The notes: generated by a model not told the origin, from the letters alone. A stretch of DNA of 64,000 bases from Hirsutella rhossiliensis (GCF_020360975.1 NW_025408674.1:1426001-1490000), one strand, 5' to 3'; numbered from the stretch's first letter, positions 21,701-35,100 are shown. Numbers and translations: made by a program.

Positions 21701-24700
21701 CTGATTTGATGAGTAGAGCCTACAAGTGGAACCAGTCTGCTTGTAATGGAGAGCCCGCCTGCCCACGTCCACCACGCCACGTCCCCCTCGGTGGCCGGCC
21801 TACAGCACCTTGCGCGCTGTCTTACGTGACGGCGGGCGCTGGTCGGGCAACCGAGCGTCCACTTGGGGTGCGTCCATGACACTGATGGTTTGAAAGGAGG
21901 GGGGGGAGGAAAAAGAAAAAGGGCCCTTTTCATGCGTTGTTCACGACATGATATGGCGTCCATCCATGCTGTTCCGGGTGGAGAGGGGGGCTGGAGATTG
22001 GTGAGCGACGGTCATGATGGCGCTTGGTGGCGCTAGTGCCAGCGTCGTCGCTTCAAGACCAGCCGCGATGGGTGGAGAAGAAGACGGAATACCGTACTCG
22101 GGCTCACCTTGTCTCGGTGCAGAGGATAATGCACTCACACAAGCCTGGGAACGGAGGACTCCCGGCTAGCCGTGCGTGACCACTTGCTGCTGTATGCGTA
22201 ATGACTTAATCTTACCGAGTAGACCCGGTTTCCTGACAGCAAGAGTCGATATCCACCTTGTGGCTACCGAGAAGTAGCTTACAGCAAAGGGAATTATAGG
22301 TTTGTCAAATGATCAAGGGAAAGAAACCGCACCCTCAACCAACAGCCGCCCCCATTTGCTTGTGATAAACCACAATGTCTACCGGTACTGTAATGTCTCT
22401 TTCCTCACCACCACCAACTCCGGGGGCTTGATGACTTCTGCGCGTGCCAGCATCAGATGTCGTCAACCAACAGACACAGCATGCACCCCTGCACCAAGCA
22501 CTAGATCCTTACGCCCAAGTTGCCAAGATGCCGACCAAGCATATACGGACCTCGTTATCAAGCCTGCGCAAGTCAATGTATACTTGCCTAGACCAATAAG
22601 TTCCCACCCGCCAATAATGCTCCAGGGGATATCTACAGTAGTCGTCGTCGTCAGGTATGCCACCTTGGCAAAGCTACCTTTGATTGATCCAGCACAAGGG
22701 GAAAAGGGCTAGATTCGTACATACATATGCGGTCAGAGTTCGGGCAATGACCAGCGTGCAGGCCTGCGAGCATCGCCGCAGTTGGTTAGTACATCCTGGG
22801 AGACGGGGCTGACGGGTACAGTAGGTAGTAGGATAGGGCCTTGTTGGAAAGGCTGCCACAAGAAATGCAAAATCACGGACGCCTGGCCCTACTCTGCAAC
22901 TGCTCCGCAAATTGGCACCCAGGCCTTTGCCGGACAGTATGGACGGACCCCTGCCGGCCAGGTCGGTCCGTACCCGTCATTACCTTCTACGCATATACCT
23001 GGAATCTACCTCTGACTCAAGGTCGCCGAGGTATTGGACTCGGGAGAAACTCCACCTTGTTCACGGTACCAAGCATCATCTGTACGCATCCTCACCCTTC
23101 TGGCAACTTCCTACGAGTCTACTTGTGTGCAAGTCTAAAGCCAGGTCGTCATGAAAAGTCGCTGCCCGGGCGGCCACCACCTCAACGCAACTCCTCCCTC
23201 CCTTGCCCCGAGTTTGCTGCCGCTCACTGCTCGATTCGGCTTGGCCCCCGGCCAGCGATCTTTGCCTCGTCTTCCGATGCCCTTGGCGTATCAACAAGCC
23301 GCAACGGGGTCTTGGTTTCGAAGGGGGCCCGGACAACGAGGGGCGCTCTGGACCGTGCTGGCGGATGATGCTGGGAGTTTGGGTGGACACCGGGAGTCTG
23401 GTGTTGGGTCTCATCAGGCCAGTTAATAAGCGCGGGAAGTGAATGTGTGCCGATTCTCACGATCCATATCCGTGGAGCTGTGTGGCTTTCCCTTTGTCCC
23501 CATCACCAGCCCCGACGCTCGGTTAAAAGTTCAAAGCGTCGTCTGTCCTCGCAAGCCTGAGGCCTTTCTTGGCAACCGGACATACATTCGTGCGCGTGCG
23601 TCCGGCCGCACCACCTGATGAATGTGGCGGCGCTCGCTCACGCCCCCGAGCCTTGTTGTCGTCGGCCGGGGCAAATGCAGCGCCCCTTTTCAGCTCACCA
23701 GCAAGCCCTAGGGGAGCGCCAATCCAGGCGTTACAAGACAAGTCGCTACCTAGTGTCGGTGGTACAACTCCTGGTTGCCCAAGTCGAATAGCTACCTATT
23801 TAATTACTGTGCGTGCATACATGGAGAGGGTGTGCAAGCTCCGTCCCCCCTCCCACCATGCTTCCTTTGCCTTTCTTTTTGGTGTTTGATTCCCATATGC
23901 TTTGATACCATCTATTTTCGGCGTCCGTCGTCGAGATCGCTGGCTGATCAGGGTAAGCACAAGACACGGAGGAATGGGCAGCTGCCTGTTGGAGCTGATT
24001 AGAGCAAGGACGCAACGACGTAATGACGGAAGCATGTACATGGCGTACAGGACCAAGTACAGGAACGGACGGAGGATGCCAGAGATGCAGTCAAATGTGA
24101 TGAGAAAAGTTGCACCATGCATGCTTTGTGCCGCAAGTGATATGGACAAGGGCAAGGAAGAGAATGGATATCGCTCATGGGTTGGATCCCGTAATCAAAA
24201 CGACCGAAAAAAAAGTTTGCCTGCCTGCCTATTTGATTGCGTGCAGCCGACTCTCGCATGTCCACTGGCAGCCGCCGCCGGAGCCAACGCGGAGCAGGCT
24301 CAAGGCCCGAAGAGGAAAGCGAACGGAGGCGGCGGCGGTGGGGCCCAGGTCAGAAGCGCAGGGCGACGGAGGTTGCCAGCAGGCAGCTGAGCCCACAGTG
24401 CAGTTCCAATCTCGGCCCGTGGCTTCCACGACGAGGACTCTACCAAGCAGGTAGGTACCTTAGGGATCTAGGTACCTAGGTAAGGTACTGACTGACTCCA
24501 TGTACTCCGTACATACACACCAGAAGTACAAAGTATTTTTCGGCGCAAGGCACCGCCTCCGGTACGCCGCCTAGGTAGTGTACAGCAAAGTCTACCGGTA
24601 CCTCAAATCGAGGCATTGACGTGTCCGCTTCACTCCATCAACCTCTCCTCACACGCCCACAGTCTGGCCAAGGTATTGCCGGGCGCTGCTCCACGCAAAT

Positions 24701-26941
24701 TGGCGCGGTACGTTAATCAGGCATTGGTCCCGCTCCAAGGCGCAGCAGCAGAGGATGAGGGAGAACAAAAACAAGGGGAGCGTGAGACTAGGGAGCGTCG
24801 AGTGGGCGGCGGACTGTGCGGGCTGTGTACCCATCAAGACTTTGTACATACCGAGGTACGAAGCAATGCGCCTGGCAATGCGCTTGCAAGGCCTTGCCTG
24901 GTACGGAAGGGCTGCAGGGGCGGATTTCGAGGAGGAGGAAGAAGGAGAAAGGGGAAGAGGGGGGGGGGGGGTGCGGAGGGACATGGTTGGCTGATTCTCG
25001 TCATCGCTCCGACCGCGTATCGGATACCTGGGAGCGAATAGATCCGAAGCACCGCGCCATGCTGAAGTTGCTCACTCACCGCGATTGTGGCCGCAAAAAC
25101 CCAAATCCAAAGGCAAGTCTCATCATCAAAAGCTGTGCAGTAAACATGAAAGATGCCAATCTTGCCTTTTTATGGCTGTATATTACCTACAGTAGGCCGG
25201 GGTCACCTGGCCAAGCCAGCGAACGGCCGGGCTTGGTTTGCCAATTGCCATCCAAGGACTTTGAGGCTTCGTGGAGGCTTTTCGCTGGCGGTTGCCGTGC
25301 TAGGCAGGACGGCCCCACAAGCAGCCCTGGTCGCTCTGCAGGGAGCACGCTCATAGTATGTACTCCGTACCTTTGCTAGTCGTCGTACCGCGAGGCTCGC
25401 GGAGGGTGGACTTGCGGCACCTAAAAATACCGCTTGTCGACGCGTCCGTGGCTCTTGCTGGGAGGCATGTGGGCCCGCATGGGTATCGTACATACAGTAC
25501 TCGCCTCTTTGCCGCAAAGGATTGCAGTAGCTTGGCACCGCACTGAACGCCCTTTGTATGTACTGTACATACCGTACAGTACACTCAAGACTTGCATCTC
25601 CGCCCGCTGCAAGAACAGCACGTTGCCTGCCTGGGATCGCTACTGTAACAAAAGGAGGCAAGACGGCCTGCCTGGCCTGTTGGTGGTGGGATTTCTGGCC
25701 CAGGTGAAAGTACCCACTAGGTACGGTAGCGCCTTAGCTTTGCCGCTACGTCGAGCCTGCTTGGCTGGGTCGTCCGGGCTGTCCTACTACTACTGTACAA
25801 AGGCTGCGCGCTGCGAGGAAGGTGCCTTTCAGAACGTCCTCGAGCACGGGGTTGCGTCCGGGTACTGGGTACCCGGTGCCTTGGCGCTGAGGCATGTACC
25901 GGAAGATACCTCTGGCACATGGTTTGCGGGAGCAGCTCTGGCGGGGTCGGGGCAGCCTGGGCAGCCAGGGCATGCAAGCGACAATGTATCGACGAGTCCC
26001 ATTCAGATGGGCCAGGTACCTATCCGTGGCGGTCGCAGGGGGCCTCGGGTGCCTCCCTCTGTTGCATGCTCGTGCCTTCCTGCCTTTACCTCGATCGTGG
26101 TGCCTGCTTGGACGGCAAGGAAGGTACCCTGCCAAGTTTTGCTTGGTGTGTGGTGTGTGTGGTGGTGATGCTGGGGGTGGTGGGTGTGCGTGCGTGCCGT
26201 GTTGTGTGCCAGCGAATGTCTGAGAGAGAAACGACGCTCCGCCAACGGGAGCCACCTCGTCTCCAGAACGACCAGTCGTCCACGACGTGGAACTGACTCT
26301 CGTCGCCTTTTCGACTGACGAGTGCTAGCAACCCTCCCCAGCACCCTGCCGTGCCGCCGCAGCCAATTGACCCTCGAGCAACAGAAGCATAAACACTGTG
26401 GGCGCACCCAGTGCCGCGCTCCTCGTCCGGGGCTCCATCCAGCCAACCAGAGGCCACTTGAACCTTGAAATCCTCCCTCATTCCCGCCGAGACCGTCTCT
26501 CCCTCTCTGCCCTCGCTCATATCAGCCGAACCGCACTCGACATCCTCGGTCATGGATCTGGTCCGAAACGCCTGACGTCCTCCAAACGAATGCCGCCATC
26601 TCGCTCTTCCTTACCTTCCACGAGGGAGGATATATTCTCTGCTTCGCCTGCAAGCCCGACTGCACTTACACGTCCACCCGCTCCCGACTTCTCCCTCTTG
26701 ATGGCCTGCTTTCCTACTTGTCCTAAAGTCATCTCGTCTTCGAATCTGTGCCGGCCTCTCACCTCTTTCGTCTAGTTTCCAGGCCAAGACAATACAACAC
26801 AGAACCGCGCAGCACAGCATTCATCCCAGCCTTCTCTCACCTCCCACCGCCCTCGCTTCTCGCCCAGCTCTTCGTCACGGGAGACGCCTCGACCGCTCGA
26901 CCCGGACTCTGGAAGCGGTTCCTCGGCCTTCTCTTCCCTCC
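15716..26941. other. 11.2 kb region without a recognisable gene, upstream of the CLG1-type cyclin gene
   Basis: I examined the longer open frames here (for example minus 16583-17284, minus 21235-21963, plus 25434-26168). None has a domain, a codon pattern like the neighbouring genes, or a recognisable homologue. The DNA is not AT-rich, so it does not look like RIP-mutated repeat remnants, and I see no transposon ends or duplicated blocks. It holds two copies of TACTCCGTA (24503 and 25361), a run of TAGGTACC-type motifs (about 24451-24487), palindromic GTACTGTAC/GTACAGTAC stretches around 25555-25582, homopolymer C and G tracts (about 17514-17525, 24959-24971) and GT-rich DNA near 26140-26215. 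It probably includes the long promoter and 5' leader of the cyclin gene, and perhaps non-coding transcripts. Confidence 0.5.
24451..24513. promoter_or_regulatory. Cluster of TAGGTACCT-type motifs followed by TACTCCGTA
   Basis: Within about 60 bp the sequence alternates GGTAGGTACCTTAGG, CTAGGTACCTAGGTA and AGGTACT, and ends with TGTACTCCGTACA. The centre CTAGGTACCTAG is a 12-bp perfect palindrome. Related short motifs occur near 10727, 24571, 34826 and 35690. A protein-binding role is inferred only from the repetition and symmetry. Confidence 0.4.
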
Positions 26942-29141
26942 ATGTCAGTTGGCATCCCGACTCCGGCCTCGCTTCTTCCTCCTCCGCCATCCCACTACTC
27001 GAAGAGCCGGGGAGCTTTTCTGCCTCAAAGCTGCCTCTCTCTGCAAAAACCCCACTCTCTGGCCAACGACGCTGCGTTTGTGGGAAGCGGGCTGAGAACA
27101 CCACCTGCCGACGATATGAGCACCGCCTACCACCCGGCCATGCCTGCCTACGATGGCCATGCCATCCGCAGCTATCCCTCGTCGGCCATGGCCCACGTCG
27201 GCCGGTCGAGGACTCTGATGGACGAAACGAGGGGCTCGCAGCACTATCGTGGTCCGCCTCAGCCAACGCAGCCGGCCCCGGCGTTCCAGGCGAGAAACAG
27301 CTCCTTGTCGACGACCCCGTTGCATGACACGGCTTCGCGTCGTCCTGCCCGGCCCTCAACACCCACCTTGGAAGCCGTCATGACAACCAAGAAGGACGGC
27401 GATGCCTCGCGTAACGGCTCGGAAACGCTCATCTATCACAGCCTCCAAATACCAAAGTGCATCAGTCCCGACGGGGGTAACCTATCCGACTTTGCGGCCC
27501 ATGTGAGTGGGACAGCCCTGTTTCCCGTATCCGAGAATCTCTTGCTGACCTCTTCGTCCTCCAGATGACGTGTCTCTTCTGGTTCGACGCTGCGGACAAT
27601 CTGAAAAAGGCTGAGACGATTCGATCGAGACCTCTGAATGCCCCGATCCCTCGACTCCCCAGCTTGGCCAAGCCCTGGGACCAGTTCCGCAAATGGGTTC
27701 ACAATGTTCTCTCGACGACGCAGGTGACACAAAATGTCATCTTCTTGGCGCTCTTGTTCATTTATCGTCTCAAAATGTCGACGCCGCAGATCAAGGGGCG
27801 GGCGGGTAGTGAATATCGCCTGCTCACTGTCGCGCTGATGCTCGGCAACAAATGTAAGCATCAACACCCTTCCGGCGGCGGCGTGACTGGGGCGAGGCTA
27901 AATTAACTTTGCGACTTGCAGTCCTGGACGACAACACCTACACTAACAAGACGTGGGCCGAGGTGTCCTGCTTCGCCGTTCAGGAAATTCACGTCATGGA
28001 GGTGGAATTCTTGAGCAACATGCGATACAATCTGTTAGCCTCCAAGGAGGAGTGGGAGGGCTGGCTGGTCAAGCTGTCCTGCTTCTACGAGTACTATGAG
28101 CGAGCCCGCCATCTACCCGCGTCGCCAATTCGCAACCCTTCCCCGACGAATAATGTCTTTAGCTCGCCCATTCCTTCGCCCACAGCAACGGCGCTCCCTG
28201 GATTCCCCGACATGAGCCCATATACTCCCTCTGCCTTGTCCACGTACTCGCCTTCTTCGTGTACCTCGAAGACGCTGTCTGCCTATCACACGAACCCGAC
28301 GTCGCCTCTGTCTGCGAAGCCGTCGATGAATCTTGCCGTGACGCGAAAACGGAGCCCCGACCAAGACTTGGCAGACCATCCGGCAAAGCGTCAAATTCTC
28401 TCAAGGGCTGGGCACGGGGCTCCCAACCTAGTCATGAATGCGAGAACGAATTGCCCCGTTGACGCGGCAAGACTGCCGGTACCTCAGCTGTCCATTGTCA
28501 CCAACCAAGGCCGAAACCTCGCAGGCGCCTATACGGCCGTCAACGGATACCCTCCGCAAATGCCGGGTACGAGCCAGCACATCGTCTCCCTCCCTCCGTT
28601 GCAGCCCGGGATCCGCGCCATCTCAACCGTCTACCAATCGAACCCGGTAACGACCATGGCGCAGCAGTCTGCCATGCCGGCCTCGGCGGGAACACCCATG
28701 CCTACGACGCCGTTCCAAATCGCCCCTTTGGCGGGCCATGCAACGATGAACTACGGCACTCCGACAAAACACCACAGCCCTGGCAACCTGGCACCGTTTG
28801 GCTCCTCACCTCTGGTGGAGCACCTCGGTCCTGGGTCTGTGGGCGTTCACACGCCCATGCCTCACACGCCCATGTCCAACTCACCGAGCGTCTATCTGCA
28901 GCAGCGGGCTAGCCCATATAAACCGATTCGACACGTCAACACCCTCCTCTATCCCCCGCCCTCGGCGTCTCTGGACCAGTATCACCTATCGGTGCCTGTG
29001 CAACCGAACCAGATGCACTATCAACCCCTGGGACGACGGCACGATGTCCGGACGGGCGTGGTACCCGAGTTTGTTCTCTACAACCGAGGGCAGCAGCACC
29101 TTGCCTCGCAAGGCGGGCAGCAGGGTCACTATCCGTCATAG
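26942..29141 (+). CDS. CLG1: Clg1-type cyclin (Pho80/PCL-related, CDK regulatory subunit)
   Basis: Three exons (26942-27502, 27565-27853, 27922-29141) give 689 residues; the introns are 62 and 68 nt. The cyclin box starts at the second exon (MTCLFWFDAADNLKKAET) and runs through WDQFRKWVHNVLSTTQVTQN, VIFLALLFIYRLK and, across intron 2, LGNK|FLDDNTYTNKTWAEVSC to VEFLSNMRYNLLASKEEW. This order matches filamentous-fungal homologues of yeast Clg1, a cyclin-like partner of the CDK Pho85. The N-terminal 187 residues include a conserved-looking NDAAFVGSGLRTPPADDM segment. The C-terminal 400 residues are Pro/Ser/Thr-rich and disordered. The start is uncertain: 26942 and the in-frame ATG at 27118 are both possible, or a further 5' exon may exist in the long leader. 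Confidence 0.82.
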
Positions 29142-31074
29142 GGGCGGCGGCAGTGTTCACCTTTTGCCTGGCAAGCGAGCCTTTGCGGCAAACCTCGCCG
29201 GGCCCCGGCCGCACGCAGCCACAGCCCGTGGGGTCACTGAGCCGCTTCACTTATAATTCTGAACCAGGACGACCCGCCCGCGTTCACTGTGTTACTTCAC
29301 CATGTTTCCTCACATCCTTCTGCGCGTTTTTAGACAGCATGGCACAGCACGGCATGGTATTTTGGCGTTGGTTAGGGCAGCCATTGGGCCCACCTGTTTT
29401 CACTTGTTGAGTCTTTTTTCTTCTCCACCGGCGCATGGTTTCTCCTCGATTACCACTGGCCACGAGGATGGCCGACGAGGCCGCGATATTTCGACCAAAT
29501 GCATGATTAAGGCGTTTTCCTGGTATTACAATTTGTCTAGTGCCAAGAGCAGTGAAGAGGCACGGACTGAGATGGATTGAGACACAAGACCTTGAGCAAA
29601 GGCAACTGTGATGCAGCCTCTCACAAGGAGGCGTGGGCAGCATAGGAAGCTGGTTATGCTAGGTAGATAGGACTTGAGGGACACCAGGAACCAAGACAGG
29701 TAGATTCGACTGTCAGCAATGACCGGCGTGGTAGACCAATACATGAGGGCAGTGGTGGACTTGGTAGCCGTCATGGAGGTTGCGCATTGCCCCACTGGTG
29801 ACCGTTTTGCCCTGGCTGGGCAGGCGAGAAGTAAGGAGGGGTTGTACTGGTTTCGCGTCTTGGGGCGTGGCGTTGTCCATGACTTGGACGATTTGAAGTG
29901 CCAGTACGCTGCCAGTACGCAGTGAGGTGTGATTCAGTCGAGTCGGGGTCATACAGCAGGCTATGCGTTGATGATTGAATGGGATTGATGGCTGGGACAT
30001 GTTGTGCGAGGCAGGGCAGGCAAAGGAGCATGGATGAAATTGATGAAGTACAGGAATGGTCAAACAGGATCAAGGGACTGCTTTTGGTGAGCGCAAGTCG
30101 CAGTATTGATTGGTGCGGTACTATTTGGCCTAATTGTACGATAGCTGCGAGATATTGGTTTTGAATGGTGCCCCTTAGGAGTACAGTACCTGGTAACTTA
30201 TGTAAGGGAGAGATGACGTATGCCGGCCCGGGGGGGGGGGGATGGAAGAGAGAGGGGGAGGTAATTCCAAGGTAAGCTCACTGGCTGTTGTGAGATGTTC
30301 ACGGCGGCCCATGTGCAAGGTGGAGTGGGGGGCAGAGAGAGGCAGGCAGGTGGAAAAGGGGCATGGGAGCATGGGGGCCCCCTTGTGTCTGCCTCGCTGT
30401 CCGAGGCAACGGCTAGTACAGATCAGGCCAAGGCCACGACGCTCCGCACCGGCCGGCTGTGGTGCACACTGTAGCAACTCGTCGTCGTCTCAAGTCCAAC
30501 GACGCCGACTCCGACGCTTCAATCCGTCAGTCAGTCGACGAGAGATCGCTGAAGACGACAACGGAGACGACGACTTTTTCTTCGCTCGCTCGCCATTTCC
30601 CCCATAGCGCCGCGCCCGGGCCCTGACGTGTCCTCGGTTCCATCATCCGTCTGCGTCCAATCGCCCGTCCTTGTGGTCTTTGGCCTGTTATTCTGCCAGA
30701 ACATTGCGTCAAGGGTCGGAGAGCGTTCTCTTTCTCTTCCTTGTCCTCTTGACTCTTCTCTCCCGTCACCGAGCTACCCGCCTCTCGCTTCGCCCGCCGC
30801 CGAGACATCCCACAGAGGCATACGGAGTCCCAGTCCTGCGCACATTCCAGGGGGGGGGGGGATGCTCAGCGGATAGCTGGCCAACATTTTGCACACCATC
30901 AACCTTCGTCGTGGCGCCCTGTACGGCTATTGCGTAGCGACTCGCGAGCAGGCGTTCTGCTTTAACCCCCAGCGGTAACCCCCAGCGGTAACCCCGACGA
31001 CTTTGATTCTGGCCCCGACGCCGACAACCGCACCCTCGACGACCAACCGACGACGGCAACGCGACATCATCGCC
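29142..31074. promoter_or_regulatory. 1.9 kb intergenic region between CLG1 and CHS7
   Basis: This contains the 3' UTR of the cyclin gene and the promoter and leader of CHS7. It has G tracts at about 30230-30241 and 30851-30861 and pyrimidine-rich DNA between 30730 and 30800, as is common before fungal transcription starts. I see no gene. Confidence 0.5.
30965..30994. repeat. 13-bp direct repeat in the CHS7 leader
   Basis: The unit ACCCCCAGCGGTA occurs twice in tandem with a partial third copy (ACCCC), about 80 bp upstream of the CHS7 start. It may be in the transcribed leader. Confidence 0.85.
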
Positions 31075-32167
31075 ATGTCGGGCTTCGGTGACTTCAGGTC
31101 CATTTGCGAAAACGCGCCCCTACCGCTCTGCGCCAATGTCGGCCCCGTACTGTCGGCCTCGGGCCGCGTGGGCATCGAGCCAGACTGCTACGCACGCAAC
31201 ATCGAGCTGGCCAACACAATCATCTTCGAGGGCGCCGCGTCGGCCATGCACATTGCGGCCCTCGTCATGACCGTCGTCATGATCCTCCACGTTCGTAGCA
31301 AGTTCACGGCTGTGGGCCGCAAGGAGATCCTCACCTTCTTCTACATCTACATGTTGACCACTTTTGTCTCCCTCGTCGTCGATGCCGGCGCCGTGCCCCC
31401 CGGCAGCGGGCCCTATCCCTACTTTGTCAGCATCCAGAACGGCTTCAGCAGCGCCCTCATGACGTGCCTGCTCATCAACGGCTTCGTTGGCTTCCAGCTG
31501 TACGAGGACGGCACCCCGCTGTCCGTCTGGCTGCTGCGCCTATGCTCCCTCGCCGCCTTCGCCATCACCTTTCTCGTCTCGCTCGCCACCTTCAAGAGCT
31601 GGGCCGGCCTGGGCCCGACGAATACCGTCGGTCTCTTTGTTGTCCTGTACCTGCTCAACGCTATCCAGCTCTTCATCTACGTCGGCATGCAGATTCTGCT
31701 GGTGACGAGGACGCTCCACGACCGCTGGCCGCTTGGCGACATTGCCTTTGGCATCCTTTTCTTCGTTACCGGCCAAGTCATCCTCTACGCGTTTAGTGCC
31801 AGCATCTGCATCGCCGTGAGCCACTATCTCGACGGCCTCTTCTTTGCGACCGTGTGCAACCTATTGGCCGTCATGATGGTGTACAAAGTAAGCTTGCATG
31901 CCGCCCCAGCCCCGCCTCGTTCGTCTCGGGCACGAGGGCCGCGGGGAAGCGGGAATCAATTGTTAACCTTTGCAGTACTGGGATTCCATCACGAGAGAGG
32001 ACCTCGAGTTTTCCGTGGGCACGAGGATGAACAACTGGGAAGTCAAGGAGCTGCTGCCCGAAGACGAGCGCCGGGCTACGGTGTACGCGGACGATCCGTA
32101 CGGGCACTCGAGCGCCTACGACGTGCCGTATCCGACAACGGCGCAACGATACTCGGTCAAATACTAA
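31075..32167 (+). CDS. CHS7: Chitin synthase export chaperone Chs7
   Basis: Two exons (31075-31887 and 31976-32167, 88-nt intron) give 334 residues, the usual length. Chs7 is an ER membrane protein needed for chitin synthase III (Chs3 class) to fold and leave the ER, so it supports cell-wall chitin synthesis. The start [19 protein letters not shown] is the conserved N-terminus, so I prefer 31075 over the in-frame upstream ATG at 31003. About seven hydrophobic spans follow, for example [35 protein letters not shown] and [20 protein letters not shown]. Exon 2 opens [12 protein letters not shown] and ends in a polar tail with [11 protein letters not shown]. The identification is clear. Confidence 0.93.
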
Positions 32168-35100
32168 AGCATGGCGCCTTTTCATGTTTTGAATGTTTTT
32201 TTTTTCCTTGGCTCGAATGAGGTAATGCGCATGGCTTTCCTTTTTCAACCTGGGCGTTGGGTGGAGACTATTACTGTCTGTCGGGGCAATCGGGGCTTGG
32301 CAGGCGAGGCCCCGTGCGTCCAGGCTTGTCAGCCGCCGACAACGACATGGATATCAATTCGGCGGTCGGGGTGATGAGCAGCCGGGGCGGGAGCTGGCGC
32401 GGGGATAAGCGATGGTGAATAGGCGGGAATGGGCCGAGGCAGCTGGATGATGTTACGGCTGTCACGTCGCTTCCAGGTACATGTGCCTACCGGCTGTGTC
32501 ATGTAGGTGAGCTGAAGGAGTGGGGAGGGGCGGAACGGAGCCGTCCATATGATTACAGTAATGGCCAGCTACCTATATACGATATCCAGCGTCACGGTTG
32601 TTCGCAGCCTATCTGGGGGGGGAAGGGGGGGGGACAAGTTTGGCAGTGTCAGCGACATAGTGGCATAGGTACTGTACATACGGTTTCGAGTCGGGTCACC
32701 TGCTCAGCCCCCTCCTTATTTCGGGCCACGTCGGCCAATGGCGAGTTGGCGCCTATGTCCACGTGGATGGTGTGCGGAACTGTGCTGGACACGACTCAGC
32801 GCTAAGGGCAATAGCACCATGTTGCTCTGCTACCCTGGATTGGCGAGGCGGATAGTCAGTTAAACCACGTCGTGTCTCGACTAAGGCCGCTTGCATACGA
32901 GAGGCGACGGACGTGTTGCCTAGTGTGACGACCGAAAAAAAAAAAAGAGGAGCAGGTCGTGTAAAAAAAAAACCCCGAGACATGCCCCTACTGCGCAAAG
33001 CTGATGTCTCGTTTTTTTTTTAACACCACTTGGCCTATTTTCGTGGACCTTGCTTGTTTCTGCGCCGGCGCCTAAGCAAGGTGCATTGAGACTTGGACCG
33101 GAGAATGGCGCCGCGTTATGCTGGCCACCGCCCTTTTGGACAGGAGAGCAGCCCGCCCCCGCCCGAGCGATGTGACGAGTAATCAAAGTCCCGACGAGCT
33201 GGCTCGCCCGCCCGCGATGTGGTTATAAATCATACGTCTTACGAGGGTGGACTGCAGAGAGAGGCTCCGTCCCCACATATGAGATGGGGACCCCGGGGGG
33301 GGGGGGGGGGGTGAGTGGGCTGTGGCGAACGGAGGAACGACCATTGCTGCATGCCGGAAGGATCCATGGGTGAGAAGGGAAGGAAGGCCTGGCGCGATAC
33401 TAATAATAAAGCCGGATGAATACGAATAGATATGCATGAAAGAACGACGTAGCATAAACTGGGAGGAGGCGACGAGAGAGAGGGAGTGAGAGAGAAAGAG
33501 GAGAAAGAAATGAATAGAGGGGAGGGCTTGAAACATGGGGAACACTGGCATTGGAAGAGAAAGAAGAGGCAGAGTGAGTGCATGGCATGGTTCAAGTTGG
33601 ACAGGAGAAATTGGGACCCGAGTCGTGCTTTGATGTGTGTCAGTGAATTGTAATCCGCCTTGATGCTCGGGGCCGGGAGGAGGTGTGGGAGAACCACAGA
33701 GGAGAGGGAGTAAGCCATGGCGGCGGCGGCGCGATAATAGGAAAGCAATAAGTTCGAGGCTTGACTAGCAAGGCATGTACTGTAGCGTAGTGTAACTTAT
33801 GCAGTTGGGCAAAGAGGAAAGTGGAACAATGGCAGGGATATCACTCCGTAATAAGTTGAGAAACGCCTCGGGGGGAGGGGTATTGAGAGGGAGAGGGAGG
33901 GAAGCGTGGTGCATGTTAGGAAGGAGAGTTTTGGCCAGATGAGGAATGCTCCGCCGGGACGCCGTCATTTCTTACTATGCACGCTCGAGCTTATAACATA
34001 CAACCTTGTCATAGGGCAACGGAGAGGAGGGACGAATAGATAGGCTGTACGGAGTAGAAAAGTACCTCCTCCGTATGGGCTTTAGGTATCTGCCCAGACA
34101 AGGGGGCTAGGAAAAAAGGGGGCGGGGAGAGGAGTGGGGTGTGGTGTGGAAAGAAAGCAGGACGGACGGCGATGAAGCAAGATGCGGTAAAGACGGTTAA
34201 AGGACTACTCTACGGACGTACACTCTACATAAGTACCTTCCCTGCTCGTTGGCCGACATACAGTACATACATACATGCACATACTTACTAATAATTATAC
34301 AGCTGTCCGTCGGCATATACCGTACCGGTTAATCAGGCGAAATCATCAAAAATAGCCTATCGCAGCTTACAGTATATACGAGGAGAAAAGCGTGCTATCT
34401 AGGAGTGGGAGAGAGTGTGTGAGTGGGGGGGCCCGCTCTGGCGGCTAAGACGGGCGTTTAGACTCATTGGCTTTAAGCCTTACGAGTCTTGCATTTCCTA
34501 CAAAGGGAAAAGGCAAGCGAGCCCTATCCATTTTGCCTCGGACCGGCTTGGGGCCGACTCTTTGACTCCCCCCATCCCTGGTACTGCACTAATAATAATT
34601 CTGCCGACACATGACTGTCGAAGGATGGCGGTGCATGCAGCGTCACCGACGAACAGTACCTACCTGCTTTGTGCCTAGTCAGTTTTTGTTGCTGTGTCGT
34701 ACACATACAGCAGGCGATACAGCAGGCGACCTGTGTGGGCGCGTAATTCGTAATACAGACAGACTCGGGCATAGCATGCGCAAGCGGAGTATATGCCTCA
34801 GACTCGACCCAAGGTATGCCCAGGCACCTACCTATGTAAGGAAGGTACGAGAGCACGGAAAGCTTGGCTTGTTATTTCTGATGGATGCTTTTTTTCCCTT
34901 TCCCGCCGTGTTAAAATTGCAAAACTGTAATCTCGCTCTTCGGGCAAACTGTCTCGCACGCGGCGAAGCCTTTTTGCTCCGTCCAGCGCCTTCGGGGATG
35001 TCTTTTTCCCCACTGGACCAATGAACAGAGAGGCGAGGCGGAAGCGAGATTGTTCAACGGGCGGTTGGCAGACGCATACCGGTATGTCGGCAGCACGTGT

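Noticed and set aside
21235..21963. 242-residue minus-strand frame in the 11 kb gap
   Set aside because: No family resemblance, low-complexity Pro/Arg composition, and no supporting exon structure.
25434..26168. 244-residue plus-strand frame in the 11 kb gap
   Set aside because: Rich in Cys, Trp and Gly from repetitive GT/GG DNA, with no recognisable domain; looks like chance.
33239..33748. 169-residue minus-strand frame upstream of the DUF3716 gene
   Set aside because: It is a translation of purine-rich and poly-G DNA (Pro and Ser/Leu runs) and lacks any domain.
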